Shown here one piece after another: positions 51,232 to 59,758 of a stretch of 64,000 nucleotides of DNA. The DNA is from Frateuria_A sp049727805. GTDB taxonomy: Bacteria; Pseudomonadota; Gammaproteobacteria; Xanthomonadales; Rhodanobacteraceae. Position 1 is the first letter of the stretch. Every line of letters starts with the position of its first letter. The notes below the pieces were generated by a model. That model was not told the DNA's origin. It ran no database searches and saw nothing but the letters and a program-made list of their open reading frames with translations. The stretch is taken from the NCBI RefSeq assembly GCF_049727805.1, contig NZ_JBCNYA010000022.1:5816-69815 (forward strand). Direction: 5' to 3'. The translations under genes were made by a program, and so were the position numbers.

Positions 51232-52086
51232 ATGTCCACTGTTCGATATCGCCATGCCAACGTCGATGGCCTGAAGGTTTTCTACCGCGAGGCAGGCGAG
51301 GCCGGGAAACCCAAGTTGCTGCTGCTCCATGGCTTCCCGAGCGCCGGCCACATGTTCCGCGACCTGATCCCGCTGCTCAGTAACGATTTCCACATCGTCG
51401 CGCCCGATCTGCCCGGTTTCGGTCAGTCCGACATGCCGCCGCGTGACCAGTTCGGGTACACGTTCGACCATATCGCCGATGTCATCGACCGCTTTACCGA
51501 AGTGGTGGGTTTCGATCGCTTCGCTGTCTATGTGTTCGACTATGGCGCGCCGACCGGCTTTCGCCTCGCCGCGAAGCATCCCGAGCGCATCACCGGCATC
51601 GTTTCGCAGAACGGCAACGCCTATGTCGAGGGGCTGAGCGAGGGCTGGGACCCCATCCGCGCTTACTGGGAAGACCCCTCGCAGGCCAACCGCGAGGCGC
51701 TGCGCAAACTTCTCGCCCCGGATACGACGCGCTGGCAATACACCCATGGCGTCGCCGATGAATCGCTGGTGTCGCCCGATGGCATCGCGCTGGACAACTA
51801 CTACCTTGCCCGCCCCGGCATGGACGACGTGCAGTTGGACCTGTTCCTCGACTACAAAAGCAACGTCGCCCTGTATCCGGCCTTCCAGGCGTATTTCCGC
51901 GAGCATCAGCCGCGCTTCCTGGCGATCTGGGGCAAGAACGATCCGTTCTTCCTTCCGCCGGGCGCCGAAGCGTTCAAGCGCGACATTCCCGAAGCACGCG
52001 TGAGTTTCCTCGACACCGGGCATTTCGCGCTGGAGACCCACGCGGGCGAGATCGCGGACGCCATCCTCACCTTCTTCGCCCGTTGA
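51232..52086 (+). CDS. Alpha/beta hydrolase, haloalkane dehalogenase/epoxide hydrolase-like
   Basis: 284 residues. HGFP oxyanion motif (LLLLHGFPSAGHMFRDL), nucleophile Asp103 in YVFDYGAPTGF (an Asp, so dehalogenase/epoxide-hydrolase type, not esterase), acid Asp237 in IWGKNDPFFLPP, and His264 in DTGHFALETH. It would open halides or epoxides through an alkyl-enzyme ester. It is probably controlled by the divergent CGNR protein. The substrate cannot be predicted. Confidence 0.85.
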   Translation: MSTVRYRHANVDGLKVFYREAGEAGKPKLLLLHGFPSAGHMFRDLIPLLSNDFHIVAPDLPGFGQSDMPPRDQFGYTFDHIADVIDRFTEVVGFDRFAVYVFDYGAPTGFRLAAKHPERITGIVSQNGNAYVEGLSEGWDPIRAYWEDPSQANREALRKLLAPDTTRWQYTHGVADESLVSPDGIALDNYYLARPGMDDVQLDLFLDYKSNVALYPAFQAYFREHQPRFLAIWGKNDPFFLPPGAEAFKRDIPEARVSFLDTGHFALETHAGEIADAILTFFAR

Positions 52087-52153
52087 ATGACCGGCCAGGT
52101 GCGGACCCGCGGCTGCTTCGATGCGAACGCACGAAGTCCAGCCGCGGGCCGAC

Positions 52154-52831
52154 TCAGGCCGCGCGACTCTGCGCCGCCTGGCGCAGTACCGGCAGCATGT
52201 CCTCCGCCTCGGGTCGACGGGTGTAGTCCGGATTCACTTCGGCATAGAGGATCGTGCCGTCCTGCCCGATCACGTAGCGAGCCGGCATCGGCAGCGTCCA
52301 GCTCGGGTCGTCGTTGAACGCGGGCAGGTCGTTCTTCAGGCCCTTGTAGACCTCGACCAGGTAGTCCGGCAGTTCGAAGCGCAGGCCGAAGGCTGCCCCG
52401 ACCTCGCCCTTCGTATCGGACAGGATCAGGAACGACAGGTGGTTCTGGCGCACCGACTTGCGGCTGTTCGCCGGGACCTGCGGCGAGATCGCGACCAGCC
52501 GCGCGCCGAGCTTCTCGAACTCGGGCAGAACCGCCTCGAGCGCCTGCAGCTCCATGTTGCAGTACGGGCACCACACGCCGCGGTAGAAGCTGACGATCAA
52601 CGGCCCCTGCCGGAGCAGCTCGGCCGACTGCACCAACTGGCCCTCGGGGTCTTTCAGCGCGAACGACGGCGCGCGGTCGCCGGCCTTGAGCGCGCGCCCG
52701 GCAGCGCCGGAGGCGATCAGTTCGGCGGTGGCGCGATGCATCGCCTCGATGACCGGGTGCGGCACGCTGTACGGTGGTTTGCCTGCTTCGAAATCGGCCT
52801 TGAAGGCATCCAGTTTGGCTTGCAGTGACAT
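52154..52831 (-). CDS. AhpC/TSA-family peroxiredoxin-like protein
   Basis: 225 residues from ATG 52831 (GAGAGGA upstream). The first ~45 residues form an extra helical N-terminal region; then comes the thioredoxin fold with FYRGVWCPYCNMEL (Cys88, Cys91). The C-x2-C site resembles the PRX_like family, thiol-disulfide or peroxide reductases. It is convergent with the hydrolase and 100 bases downstream of the AhpD-like gene 3 on the same strand. Confidence 0.83.
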   Translation of the reverse strand: MSLQAKLDAFKADFEAGKPPYSVPHPVIEAMHRATAELIASGAAGRALKAGDRAPSFALKDPEGQLVQSAELLRQGPLIVSFYRGVWCPYCNMELQALEAVLPEFEKLGARLVAISPQVPANSRKSVRQNHLSFLILSDTKGEVGAAFGLRFELPDYLVEVYKGLKNDLPAFNDDPSWTLPMPARYVIGQDGTILYAEVNPDYTRRPEAEDMLPVLRQAAQSRAA

Positions 52832-52931
52832 GGGAAAGTCCTCTCGGAGAAAACCTAGGGAATGATCGGGAAACGGAGGGCCCGGTTTGCGCGCCAGCGA
52901 CGCCATGGCCGCCAGCGCGCCGGGCAACGGC

Positions 52932-53501
52932 TCAGGCGGCCTGTTCGGCGCCCGGCTTGGTCCACTCGCTGCCGTGCATGAAGGCGTCGAGCTGGGTATG
53001 GGCGATGTGGTTGGTGTAGTTGCTCATCACCTTGGTCGCCACGCCGAGGATTACTTCGAACACGTTGCGGCGGGTAAAGCCGGCGGCCAGGAAGGCGTCG
53101 GTGTCCGCGTCCGACACCCAGCCGCGCTGGCGCACGACCAGCCCGGTGTAGCGATGCAGCGCTTCCAGCCGCGCATCGGGCAGCGGCGTGCCGTTGCGCA
53201 GTGCGGCGATCACCCCCGGATCCATCTTCTGCATCTTCGCCAGCACCGAGTGGCCAGCCATGCAGTAGTGGCACTCGTTCTCGAAGTTGGAGGTGAGCAT
53301 CACCACCTGCTGCTCGTGCGGCGTCAGCGACGTCTCGGCGAACAGGCCCCACAGCGTGGAATAGCCGGCCAGCAGCTCCGGCGATTCGGCCATGGTCGCC
53401 TGCAGGTTCGGCACGAAGCCGAAGGCGGCCTTGGCTCCGTCGAGGCCGGCCCTGGAGGCAGCGGGTGCGTTGTCGGGGGTGTAGGTGGTGAACGTGGTCA
53501 T
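52932..53501 (-). CDS. AhpD-like carboxymuconolactone decarboxylase-family protein 3
   Basis: 189 residues from ATG 53501 with AAGGAG upstream. CHYCMAGHS is the redox motif. The N-terminus (TTFTTYTPDNAPAASRAGLD) and the C-terminal NHIAHTQLDAFM region differ from the proteins at 49524 and 56831, so it is a more distant paralogue. Directly upstream of the peroxiredoxin-like gene on the same strand, it may act with it as reductase and peroxidase. Confidence 0.86.
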   Translation of the reverse strand: MTTFTTYTPDNAPAASRAGLDGAKAAFGFVPNLQATMAESPELLAGYSTLWGLFAETSLTPHEQQVVMLTSNFENECHYCMAGHSVLAKMQKMDPGVIAALRNGTPLPDARLEALHRYTGLVVRQRGWVSDADTDAFLAAGFTRRNVFEVILGVATKVMSNYTNHIAHTQLDAFMHGSEWTKPGAEQAA

Positions 53502-53682
53502 GGTCGGACTCCTTGGGTGTCGTGTGATCGATCGGGAGTCGAAGCGTCCGCCTCGTGCTCCCGTGAACCACAAGCTACGAGCGCACCCGGAGCCCGAGTA
53601 GACGCGACCGACGACTAAGGGCTATTCCGGTCGGGAATGCGACCAGCCCATCTCGGCTGAAGACGATCCGTGCCTTCTGCCT

Positions 53683-53772
53683 CGCTCCTGTAGGAACCCA
53701 CTTGTGGGCGTTGGTCTTTGCTCCAACGCACGCGCGGCCATAAGAGCATCGCCCAGAAGTGGGCTCCTGCAA
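53683..53772. repeat. REP-like triple hairpin (family D)
   Basis: CTGTAGGAACCCACTTGTGGGCG and the inverse CGCCCAGAAGTGGGCTCCTGCA flank a central hairpin CGTTGG-N8-CCAACG. Different sequence from families A-C. It lies in the 359-base gap between AhpD-like 3 and the SDR gene, which holds no other supported gene. Confidence 0.7.
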
Positions 53773-53797
53773 TTGAAGCGGGACCTTGGCGCAGCAA

Positions 53798-53825
53798 AAA
53801 AAACGCCCGGCCGGAGCCGGGCGCT
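53798..53825 (-). terminator. Rho-independent terminator after the SDR gene
   Basis: CGCCCGGC-CGGA-GCCGGGCG stem-loop; on the minus strand it is followed by eight T residues. Confidence 0.9.
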
Positions 53826-53860
53826 TTCATGGCGCACCGCAGTGCGCGGAGCGAACAAGA

Positions 53861-54667
53861 TCACAGTGCAGCGTGATCCCGCACGGCCTCCTCCAGCACC
53901 GGCTTGAGCTCGGCAAATCGCGCATCGACCGCCGCCGGATCCGCGCGGTTGAGCGCCACCATCTGCGCCCGCTTCTCGTTGGTGCGCACCACCTGGAGCG
54001 CCTCGTCCTCGATCCCCAGGACGATCGCCGCCGCGACGTCCGCCGCCGCCTCGCGCCCGAAGCCCTCGTCCGCACCGGCGTGGTTGGTGGCCATCATCGG
54101 CGTATCGGTCGCGCCCGGATAGGCCGTCAACACATGCACGCCCTCGCCCTTGAGCTCGCGCCGCAATGCCTCGCCGAAATGCGCGATGCCGGCCTTGGCC
54201 GCCGCGTAGGTGGCATAGAACGGCAAACCGACCAGCGCGATCGCCGAGGACACATCCACCACCATGCCGTGGCCACTGCGGCGCAGCAGTGGCAGCGCCG
54301 CGCGCGTGAGGAGGATCGGCGCGACCAGGTTCACCTCGATCATCGCGCGGATCTCGCGCTCGCTCGTCGCCTCCAGCCGGCCGGCACGCACGCCGCCGGC
54401 GTTGTTGACGAGCACGTCCAGCCCGCCGAGCGTGCCCTCGACCGCGGCCATCGTGGCGGCCAGCCCGTCGGCGGTGGTGACGTCGGCCGCCACCGCATCC
54501 ACGCGTCCGCCGTCCGCGCGCAACCGCTGCGCTGCCGCCTCGACCACCTCGCGCCGCCGGCCACTGATCAGCACGTGCGCGCCCTTCGCCGCGAGGATCT
54601 TCGCGATCGCCAGGCCGATGCCGCTCGAACCGCCGGTGACCAGCACCTTGCTGCCTTCCAGTTTCAT
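53861..54667 (-). CDS. Short-chain dehydrogenase/reductase
   Basis: 268 residues from ATG 54667. Classical SDR: TGGSSGIG at residues 11-18, NNAG at ~88-91, Ser140/141, Tyr154 and Lys158 (YATYAAAK). It would use NAD(P)H on an unknown alcohol or ketone. It is divergent from a LysR gene (152-base gap) that probably regulates it. A terminator follows. Confidence 0.9.
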   Translation of the reverse strand: MKLEGSKVLVTGGSSGIGLAIAKILAAKGAHVLISGRRREVVEAAAQRLRADGGRVDAVAADVTTADGLAATMAAVEGTLGGLDVLVNNAGGVRAGRLEATSEREIRAMIEVNLVAPILLTRAALPLLRRSGHGMVVDVSSAIALVGLPFYATYAAAKAGIAHFGEALRRELKGEGVHVLTAYPGATDTPMMATNHAGADEGFGREAAADVAAAIVLGIEDEALQVVRTNEKRAQMVALNRADPAAVDARFAELKPVLEEAVRDHAAL

Positions 54668-54799
54668 GTCGTCGTGTCTCGTGATGGGGAGGGAACGCCA
54701 CCTCACCGCGCGCCGCCACGGCCGCGCGCGCTGGTAGCGGCCATGCCTGTATCGCCCCTCCCGCGCATCCGCGGTAGCCTTGCGCCGCTCATAGGCTTC

Positions 54800-54814
54800 A
54801 TTCCAAGGGGGAAT
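54800..54814. promoter_or_regulatory. Candidate LysR operator between the SDR and LysR genes
   Basis: ATTCC-N5-GGAAT, with the T-N11-A spacing expected for LysR boxes. It overlaps the ribosome-binding site of the LysR gene and lies in the divergent gap. Confidence 0.45.
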
Positions 54815-54818
54815 AACG

Positions 54819-55709
54819 ATGGACCGCCTGGCCGCGATGGAAGCCTTTGTCCGCGTCGTCGACGCCGGCTCCTTCTCCGGCGCCGCCCGGCTGCTGCGCG
54901 TGGGCCAGCCGGCCGTCTCCAAGACCGTGGCCCAACTGGAAGAGCGCCTCGGCGTGCGGCTGCTGCTGCGCTCCACCCACGGCCTCACTCCCACCGAAGC
55001 CGGCCGCAGCTTCTACGAACGCGCCCGGCGCGCCATCGAGGAAGCCGAGGAAGCCGAACACGCCGCCCGCGGCGCCGGCGCCACCCTCACCGGCCGCCTG
55101 CGCATCTGCGCCGCGGTCACCTTCTCGCGCCTGCACGTACTGCCGCGCCTGCCGCTGTTCCTGGAACAACACCCCCAGCTCGACGTCGACTTCGTGCTCG
55201 ACGACCGCAACATCGACCTGGTCGAGGAAGGCATCGACATCGCCCTGCGCATGGGCAAGCTCGCCGACTCCAGCCTGATCGCCCGCAAGATCGGCCAAAG
55301 CCCCCGCCACGTCTTCGCCAGCCCCGCCTACCTCGAACGCATGGGCGTGCCGCACGTGCCCGCCGATCTTGCCAGGCACCAGGCGGTGATCTACGAGCAG
55401 CGTGGCGGCGGCACCGAGTGGTCGTTCCACCGCGACGGCACTACGGCATCGGTCGCGATGCAGGGGCGCGTGCGTGTCACGGCTGCCGAGGGCGTGCGCG
55501 AAGCTGTGTTCGCCGGGTTGGGACTGGCCGTTGCATCGGAGTGGATGTTTGCGCCCGAGCTTGCGTCAGGTGCAGTGAAAAGCATCCTCGATGACTGGAG
55601 CTTGCCCCCTGTCGACCTGTGGGCCGTATTCCCAACGGGGCGGCAGGCCAGTGCCAAGGCAAGAGCCTTTGCCGGCTTCATCGAGGCGCAGCTATCGAAT
55701 CCGGCCTAG
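54819..55709 (+). CDS. LysR-family regulator
   Basis: 296 residues. HTH MEAFVRVVDAGSFSGAARLLRVGQPAVSKTVAQLEERL (spans 7-44) and a typical effector domain (GRLRICAAVTFSRLHVLPRL; DDRNIDLVEEGIDIALRMG), the form common in AaeR/DmlR-like regulators. It probably controls the divergent SDR gene. An inverted repeat lies immediately before its start. Confidence 0.9.
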   Translation: MDRLAAMEAFVRVVDAGSFSGAARLLRVGQPAVSKTVAQLEERLGVRLLLRSTHGLTPTEAGRSFYERARRAIEEAEEAEHAARGAGATLTGRLRICAAVTFSRLHVLPRLPLFLEQHPQLDVDFVLDDRNIDLVEEGIDIALRMGKLADSSLIARKIGQSPRHVFASPAYLERMGVPHVPADLARHQAVIYEQRGGGTEWSFHRDGTTASVAMQGRVRVTAAEGVREAVFAGLGLAVASEWMFAPELASGAVKSILDDWSLPPVDLWAVFPTGRQASAKARAFAGFIEAQLSNPA

Positions 55710-55757
55710 CTCGCAGTCGCCCACTTGCGCGTCCGCTGCTGGCGAATTGCGGACAAC

Positions 55758-56717
55758 CTAGATTCCCGCACCACCGCCCACCGCCTGCCTCCTCCACCGC
55801 GCCGGCGTCACTCCCATGTGCTGCTTGAACGCCCGCTGGAACGCCGCCTCCGACTGATACCCCACCGCTTCCGCCACGGCGCCGGTGGACTGGTTCGCCT
55901 TGCGCAGCTCGCTGGCCGCGAGCGTCATGCGGATGTCGGTGAGCAGGTCGCTGGCGGAGCGGCCGAGGCTGTCGTTGAACAGGCGTACCAGGGTGGCGCG
56001 TGAGACGTTGCACAGGCGAGCGAGCGCGGGCAGCGTCCAGGGGTGGGCAGGGCGTTCGAACATGGCGGTGATGGCCGGGGCCAGGCGCGGGTTTCCGGCG
56101 AGGGCGAGGAGGCCGGCGGGGGCGTCGCCCGATTCGCTGGACAGGCGCAGCGCGAGCGTGAACAGCGCGGCGGAGAGGGTGTTGAGCATGGCGTGGCCGC
56201 CGAGGTGTTCGGCGGCCGATTCGGTGCGCATCAGGGAGACCAGGCTGGCGACCTGCGCGGCCGTGGCGCCGGGTGCGCCCTGCCCTGCGCTCGCACGCGC
56301 CACCAGGCGTGGGGGCAGGTAGCCGCGCAGCAGGCGTTCGTGCGGGGCGGCGAGGACGAAATGGCCGCACAGCATGTCCAGCCGCTCGCCGCTGCCGGCG
56401 TTCTCGCTGAAGGTGAGGTTGAGGCCGGCGCGCTCACGCGCGGGCACCGGCCTGGCGCCGCTGCCGTCGTGCAGGGTGTGCGCGCCACCCTGGGCGATGA
56501 GCAGGATGTCGCCAGGGGCGAGGTGTTGCGGCGGGCCGCCGGCGGGATCTTCGAGCACGGCCGAGCCGGCGAGTACGACGTGGTAGGGGATCTCGCCGGG
56601 CTCGGCCGACGCCTGGTCGATGCGCCACGGCGCGCCGTAGTAGCAGCGCAGATCGAGCCGGCCGCGCACCGGCGTCATCTCCAGCAGGCGGCTCAGCCAG
56701 TCCATCGGTGGGGGCAT
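55758..56717 (-). CDS. AraC-family regulator, RclR-like
   Basis: 319 residues from ATG 56717 (GGAG nine bases upstream). An N-terminal cupin sensor domain precedes a C-terminal double HTH (WTLPALARLCNVSRATLVRLF; TGAVAEAVGYQSEAAFQRAF). The start MDWLSRLLEM..., then LDLRCYYGAPWR with Cys25 and LDMLCGHFVL with Cys117, line up with E. coli RclR around its two HOCl-sensing cysteines. It is divergent from an AhpD-like gene followed by a DUF417 gene, like the rcl locus. HOCl sensing is an inference. Confidence 0.83.
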   Translation of the reverse strand: MPPPMDWLSRLLEMTPVRGRLDLRCYYGAPWRIDQASAEPGEIPYHVVLAGSAVLEDPAGGPPQHLAPGDILLIAQGGAHTLHDGSGARPVPARERAGLNLTFSENAGSGERLDMLCGHFVLAAPHERLLRGYLPPRLVARASAGQGAPGATAAQVASLVSLMRTESAAEHLGGHAMLNTLSAALFTLALRLSSESGDAPAGLLALAGNPRLAPAITAMFERPAHPWTLPALARLCNVSRATLVRLFNDSLGRSASDLLTDIRMTLAASELRKANQSTGAVAEAVGYQSEAAFQRAFKQHMGVTPARWRRQAVGGGAGI

Positions 56718-56830
56718 AGTGCGGGCTCCGATGAGAGACGAATGAGCATGAATGCGAGCGCTTGCGACATTAACAGGCTCACATTGGCTCCGTACAGTGA
56801 CTCCACGTCCAGCCGACGAAGGAGCCCGCC

Positions 56831-57367
56831 ATGTCCCGCATCGCCATCCACCCGCTCGAATCCTCCGCCGGCGCCGCCGCGGCGGTGTATGCCCGGATCA
56901 CGCAGGCCGTGGGGCGCGTGCCCAACTGTTTCGCGGCCATCGGCCAACTGCGACCCGCGGCGCTCAAGGCGATGCTGCAGCTCGACGGCGTGCTGGCCGC
57001 CGGATCGCTGAGCCGGCAGGACCAGGAGACGGTGAAGCTGGTGGTCAGCGAGACCGCCGGCTGCGACTACTGCATCACGGCGCACAGCCTGCTTGGTGCG
57101 CTCACCGGCCTGGATGCGCCGACGCTGCGGTGGATCCGCAACGGCCTGCGCACCGGCAATGCACGGCGCGACGCGCTGGTGCGCTTCGTGCGCCAGCTCG
57201 TGCAATCGCGCGGCACGCTGGAGGATGCCGAAGTGGTCGCGGTCCGCGCCGCCGGCTTCAGTGACGCGCAGCTCGTGGAGATCAGCCTGGCGGTGGCTGT
57301 GGCGACCTTCACCAACACCTTCAACCGCATCAACGACACCGAGATCGACCTTCCGCCCGTCGACTGA
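56831..57367 (+). CDS. AhpD-like carboxymuconolactone decarboxylase-family protein 4
   Basis: 178 residues with motif CDYCITAHS and C-terminal TNTFNRINDTEIDLPPVD. It is a close paralogue of the 49524 protein, with similar leader sequence as well. Divergent from the RclR-like gene and 45 bases before a DUF417 gene. A role as a thiol-based oxidant-defence protein is likely. Confidence 0.88.
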   Translation: MSRIAIHPLESSAGAAAAVYARITQAVGRVPNCFAAIGQLRPAALKAMLQLDGVLAAGSLSRQDQETVKLVVSETAGCDYCITAHSLLGALTGLDAPTLRWIRNGLRTGNARRDALVRFVRQLVQSRGTLEDAEVVAVRAAGFSDAQLVEISLAVAVATFTNTFNRINDTEIDLPPVD

Positions 57368-57412
57368 GCGACGGACGCCTTCCCTGCTTGATCAACCCTA
57401 AAGGAAACGACG

Positions 57413-57913
57413 ATGAACGCACTGGTGAACGCGCTGGCCCGCACCGGCCTGCTCAAGAACGACCTGGACTACCACGTGATGCGCGCCTCGATGGTGGTGA
57501 TGTTCTTTTTCTTCGGCTACCAGAAGTGGTGGGACTACGAGGCGCAGACGCTGATTCCCTTCATCAGCAACGGGCCGTTGATCGCATGGATGTATCCGGC
57601 GTTCGGCATCCGCGGCGCGAGCTGGTTCCTGGGCGTGGCCGAGTGGCTGTTCGGTGCGCTGCTGCTGGGCGGCTTTTGGAGCAAGCGGCTCGGCGTGCTG
57701 GGCGCGGCCGGCTCGGTGGTCACCTTCGTCATGACCGTCACCATCATCCCGTTCATGCCCGGCGGCTGGGCCGAGTCGGCCGGCGGCTTCCCCGCGATGG
57801 TGGGCAACGTGCCGTTCCTGATGAAGGACGTGGTGCTGCTGGCAGTGTCGGTGTATCTGCTGCGACAGGACGTGCTGCGGCTGCGCGAACGGCAGGCGTC
57901 GGCCATCGCGTGA
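57413..57913 (+). CDS. DUF417-family membrane protein, RclC/YkgB-like
   Basis: 166 residues with four membrane helices. MVVMFFFFGYQKWWDYEAQTL and FISNGPLIAWMYPAFGIRG match the DUF417 family, which includes RclC of the reactive-chlorine resistance operon. It is co-directional with the AhpD-like gene and divergent from the RclR-like regulator. Exact function is unknown. Confidence 0.87.
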   Translation: MNALVNALARTGLLKNDLDYHVMRASMVVMFFFFGYQKWWDYEAQTLIPFISNGPLIAWMYPAFGIRGASWFLGVAEWLFGALLLGGFWSKRLGVLGAAGSVVTFVMTVTIIPFMPGGWAESAGGFPAMVGNVPFLMKDVVLLAVSVYLLRQDVLRLRERQASAIA

Positions 57914-57963
57914 ACGGTTGGGCCGCGGCAGCGCCCCGCATTGACGACCGGGGATTCCTGGTG

Positions 57964-58677
57964 TCAGAGCGGTTGGCCCGTGTCGCGACAGCCGCTCCGC
58001 TGCCCGTTTGCCGCTGGCGCCGCTGGAGTAATCCGGCAAGCGGACCGGACCAGGCGAGCCCGAGGGAGCAGAGGTTCCCACGCCGGTTGCGGCTTGCCCA
58101 TGCTCCACACCCTCCGGTCCTGGTCCTGTCGTTCCTGGTAATGCAGCCAGAGGCGTCCGACCAGGTAGCCGGGGTGCGCGTAGTCGGCCGGGGAGAACGT
58201 GTCAGGCCGCGTGGCGACCTGGTCCTGGTATCTCAGCCCCTCCCCCAGGAAAAGCCGATCGGTGTCGTTGACGGCATAGCGTTGCCGCTGCGGGTGGCTG
58301 TGGATGTCCACGCCGGTCGCCTGCATGCCCGCCGGACAGGCATTCGTCCTCGGGCTGGCCGCGTGGGCGTGGACCGTCACCAGCACCGTGCCCCAGCGGG
58401 CGCCGTCGGGCGTTCGGCAGAGGTTGCCGCTGGCCTCGACGCCGGTCCGGCGTGACCATGCCTGAAGCGCGTAGGCCACGCGGATGGCGAAGCCGTCCAT
58501 GCCCTGCGGCGTGTCCGCCGCCTGCAACTCGGCGATCCGGTACACCGGCACGTCCTGGCCGCGCACCTGGGCATGGGCGACGACGACGCCTTCCGCGGGG
58601 TCGGCACTCCTGGCAGGCAGCGGATGGAAAAGCAGCCCAAGCGACACCACGGCCGCGAGGGAACGCGCAAATGGCAT
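57964..58677 (-). CDS. Secreted protein with JAMM/DUF4329-like motif
   Basis: 237 residues from ATG 58677 with a signal peptide (FARSLAAVVSLGLLFHPLPARS). The motif GVDIHSHPQRQRYAVNDTDRLF resembles the H-x-H-P...D metal site of JAMM/MPN or DUF4329 domains. There are at least four cysteines (LCRTPD; NACPAG; SACRIT; SGCRD), two probably bonded. It is a standalone gene, convergent with the DUF417 gene. A metalloprotease or deubiquitinase-like fold is an inference. Confidence 0.6.
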   Translation of the reverse strand: MPFARSLAAVVSLGLLFHPLPARSADPAEGVVVAHAQVRGQDVPVYRIAELQAADTPQGMDGFAIRVAYALQAWSRRTGVEASGNLCRTPDGARWGTVLVTVHAHAASPRTNACPAGMQATGVDIHSHPQRQRYAVNDTDRLFLGEGLRYQDQVATRPDTFSPADYAHPGYLVGRLWLHYQERQDQDRRVWSMGKPQPAWEPLLPRARLVRSACRITPAAPAANGQRSGCRDTGQPL

Positions 58678-58993
58678 GGGTTCCACTCCTCCGAGCCGAA
58701 CCACCCGCGAGTCGGATTCGCCCTGCGCCTCCGGCCACGCGCCTTGCGCCGAAAGCGGCACGCAGCGGCCCGGCCCGCTCTGGCAGCAGAGAGGCACTCG
58801 AGGGTGGTTTTTTGCGGCCTGCCCGACTGCCCGGATCAGGCAGATCGCGCCGGCGAACGCGCGCAGGTCACGCGCGAGGGGTGCGGCCCGGCCGATCGAC
58901 GCCGGGACGCGCGGGCTAGATGATCATCCGGGGCACGCAGGCATGGCGGATACCTCGCAAACCTTGGGGATGGCCGATGCGCCGTGCATCGGC
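58678..58993. other. Intergenic region without a supported gene
   Basis: About 316 bases between the secreted protein start and the LytTR regulator stop. It has a T6 run near 58810 and a hairpin at 58972-58994. No other signal was recognised. Confidence 0.4.
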
Positions 58994-58994
58994 C
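58972..58994 (-). terminator. Hairpin at the end of the LytTR regulator gene
   Basis: GGCCGATGC-GCCGT-GCATCGGCC, perfect 9-bp stem that touches the stop codon. No T tract follows, so it may act as a stabilising hairpin rather than a true terminator. Confidence 0.45.
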
Positions 58995-59758
58995 TACATG
59001 TGACGGAACAGCGCCATGAACGGCTGGCTGACGGTGAGGGTTTCCGGGCGCCCCTTCAGGCGCACGGTGCCCTTGCCGGTGTCGTCACGTTCGATGGCCG
59101 CGATGGCCTTGAGGTTTACAATGGTCGAACGGTGGATCTGCTTGAACGTGGCCGGGTCGAGCACGTCGAGCAGTTCGCGGATCGGCTTGCGCAGCAGCGC
59201 CTCGCCGTCGGCGGTCATGGCAACGGTGTACTTGTTGTCGGCGCGGAAATAGGCGACGTCGTCGACCATCACCAGGCGCGTCTCGCGGCCGCTGCCGGCG
59301 GTGATCCAGGTAAGCGGCGGCGCGCTCGCCGTGCCGGTGCGCTGCGCCAGCTCCCGCAGCAGCAGCGCCAGGTCGCCCGGAAGGTTGCCGCTGGCGGCTC
59401 GCGACTTCAGCCGTTGCACGGTGGTGGCCAGGCGCTCCGGGGCAATCGGCTTGAGCAGGTAGTCGATCGCGCCGCGTTCGAAGGCATCGATGGCGTACTG
59501 GTCGTAGGCGGTGGTGAACACCACCTGCGTGGCGGGACTGGCCTCGATCGCGGCGGCGGCCACTTCGAGGCCGGATAGCCCCGGCATGCGGATGTCGAGG
59601 AAGGCGACGTCGGGGTGGTGGTCGGCGATGGCCTGCAGCGCGCCGGCACCGTCCTCGCAGGTGGCGACGACCTGCAGCTCCGGCCATGCCTGGGCCAGCA
59701 GCTTGCGCAGTGCCTCGCGCAGCAGCGCTTCGTCTTCGGCGATCACGGCGCGGGTCAT
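58994..59758 (-). CDS. LytTR-family response regulator
   Basis: 254 residues. Receiver domain with acidic AEDEALLREAL and phosphoacceptor Asp55 (VAFLDIRMPG), then a LytTR DNA-binding domain (VAYFRADNKYTVAMTADGEALLRKPI; FKQIHRSTIVNLKAI). Resembles AlgR/LytR. ATG overlaps the upstream kinase stop (ATGA), so they form a coupled pair. The LytTR box was not searched for. Confidence 0.92.
   Translation of the reverse strand: MTRAVIAEDEALLREALRKLLAQAWPELQVVATCEDGAGALQAIADHHPDVAFLDIRMPGLSGLEVAAAAIEASPATQVVFTTAYDQYAIDAFERGAIDYLLKPIAPERLATTVQRLKSRAASGNLPGDLALLLRELAQRTGTASAPPLTWITAGSGRETRLVMVDDVAYFRADNKYTVAMTADGEALLRKPIRELLDVLDPATFKQIHRSTIVNLKAIAAIERDDTGKGTVRLKGRPETLTVSQPFMALFRHM

Noticed and set aside
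53575..53830. 65- and 71-residue frames before the SDR terminator
   Set aside because: They read through the family D repeat and the terminator; no ribosome-binding site and no protein features.
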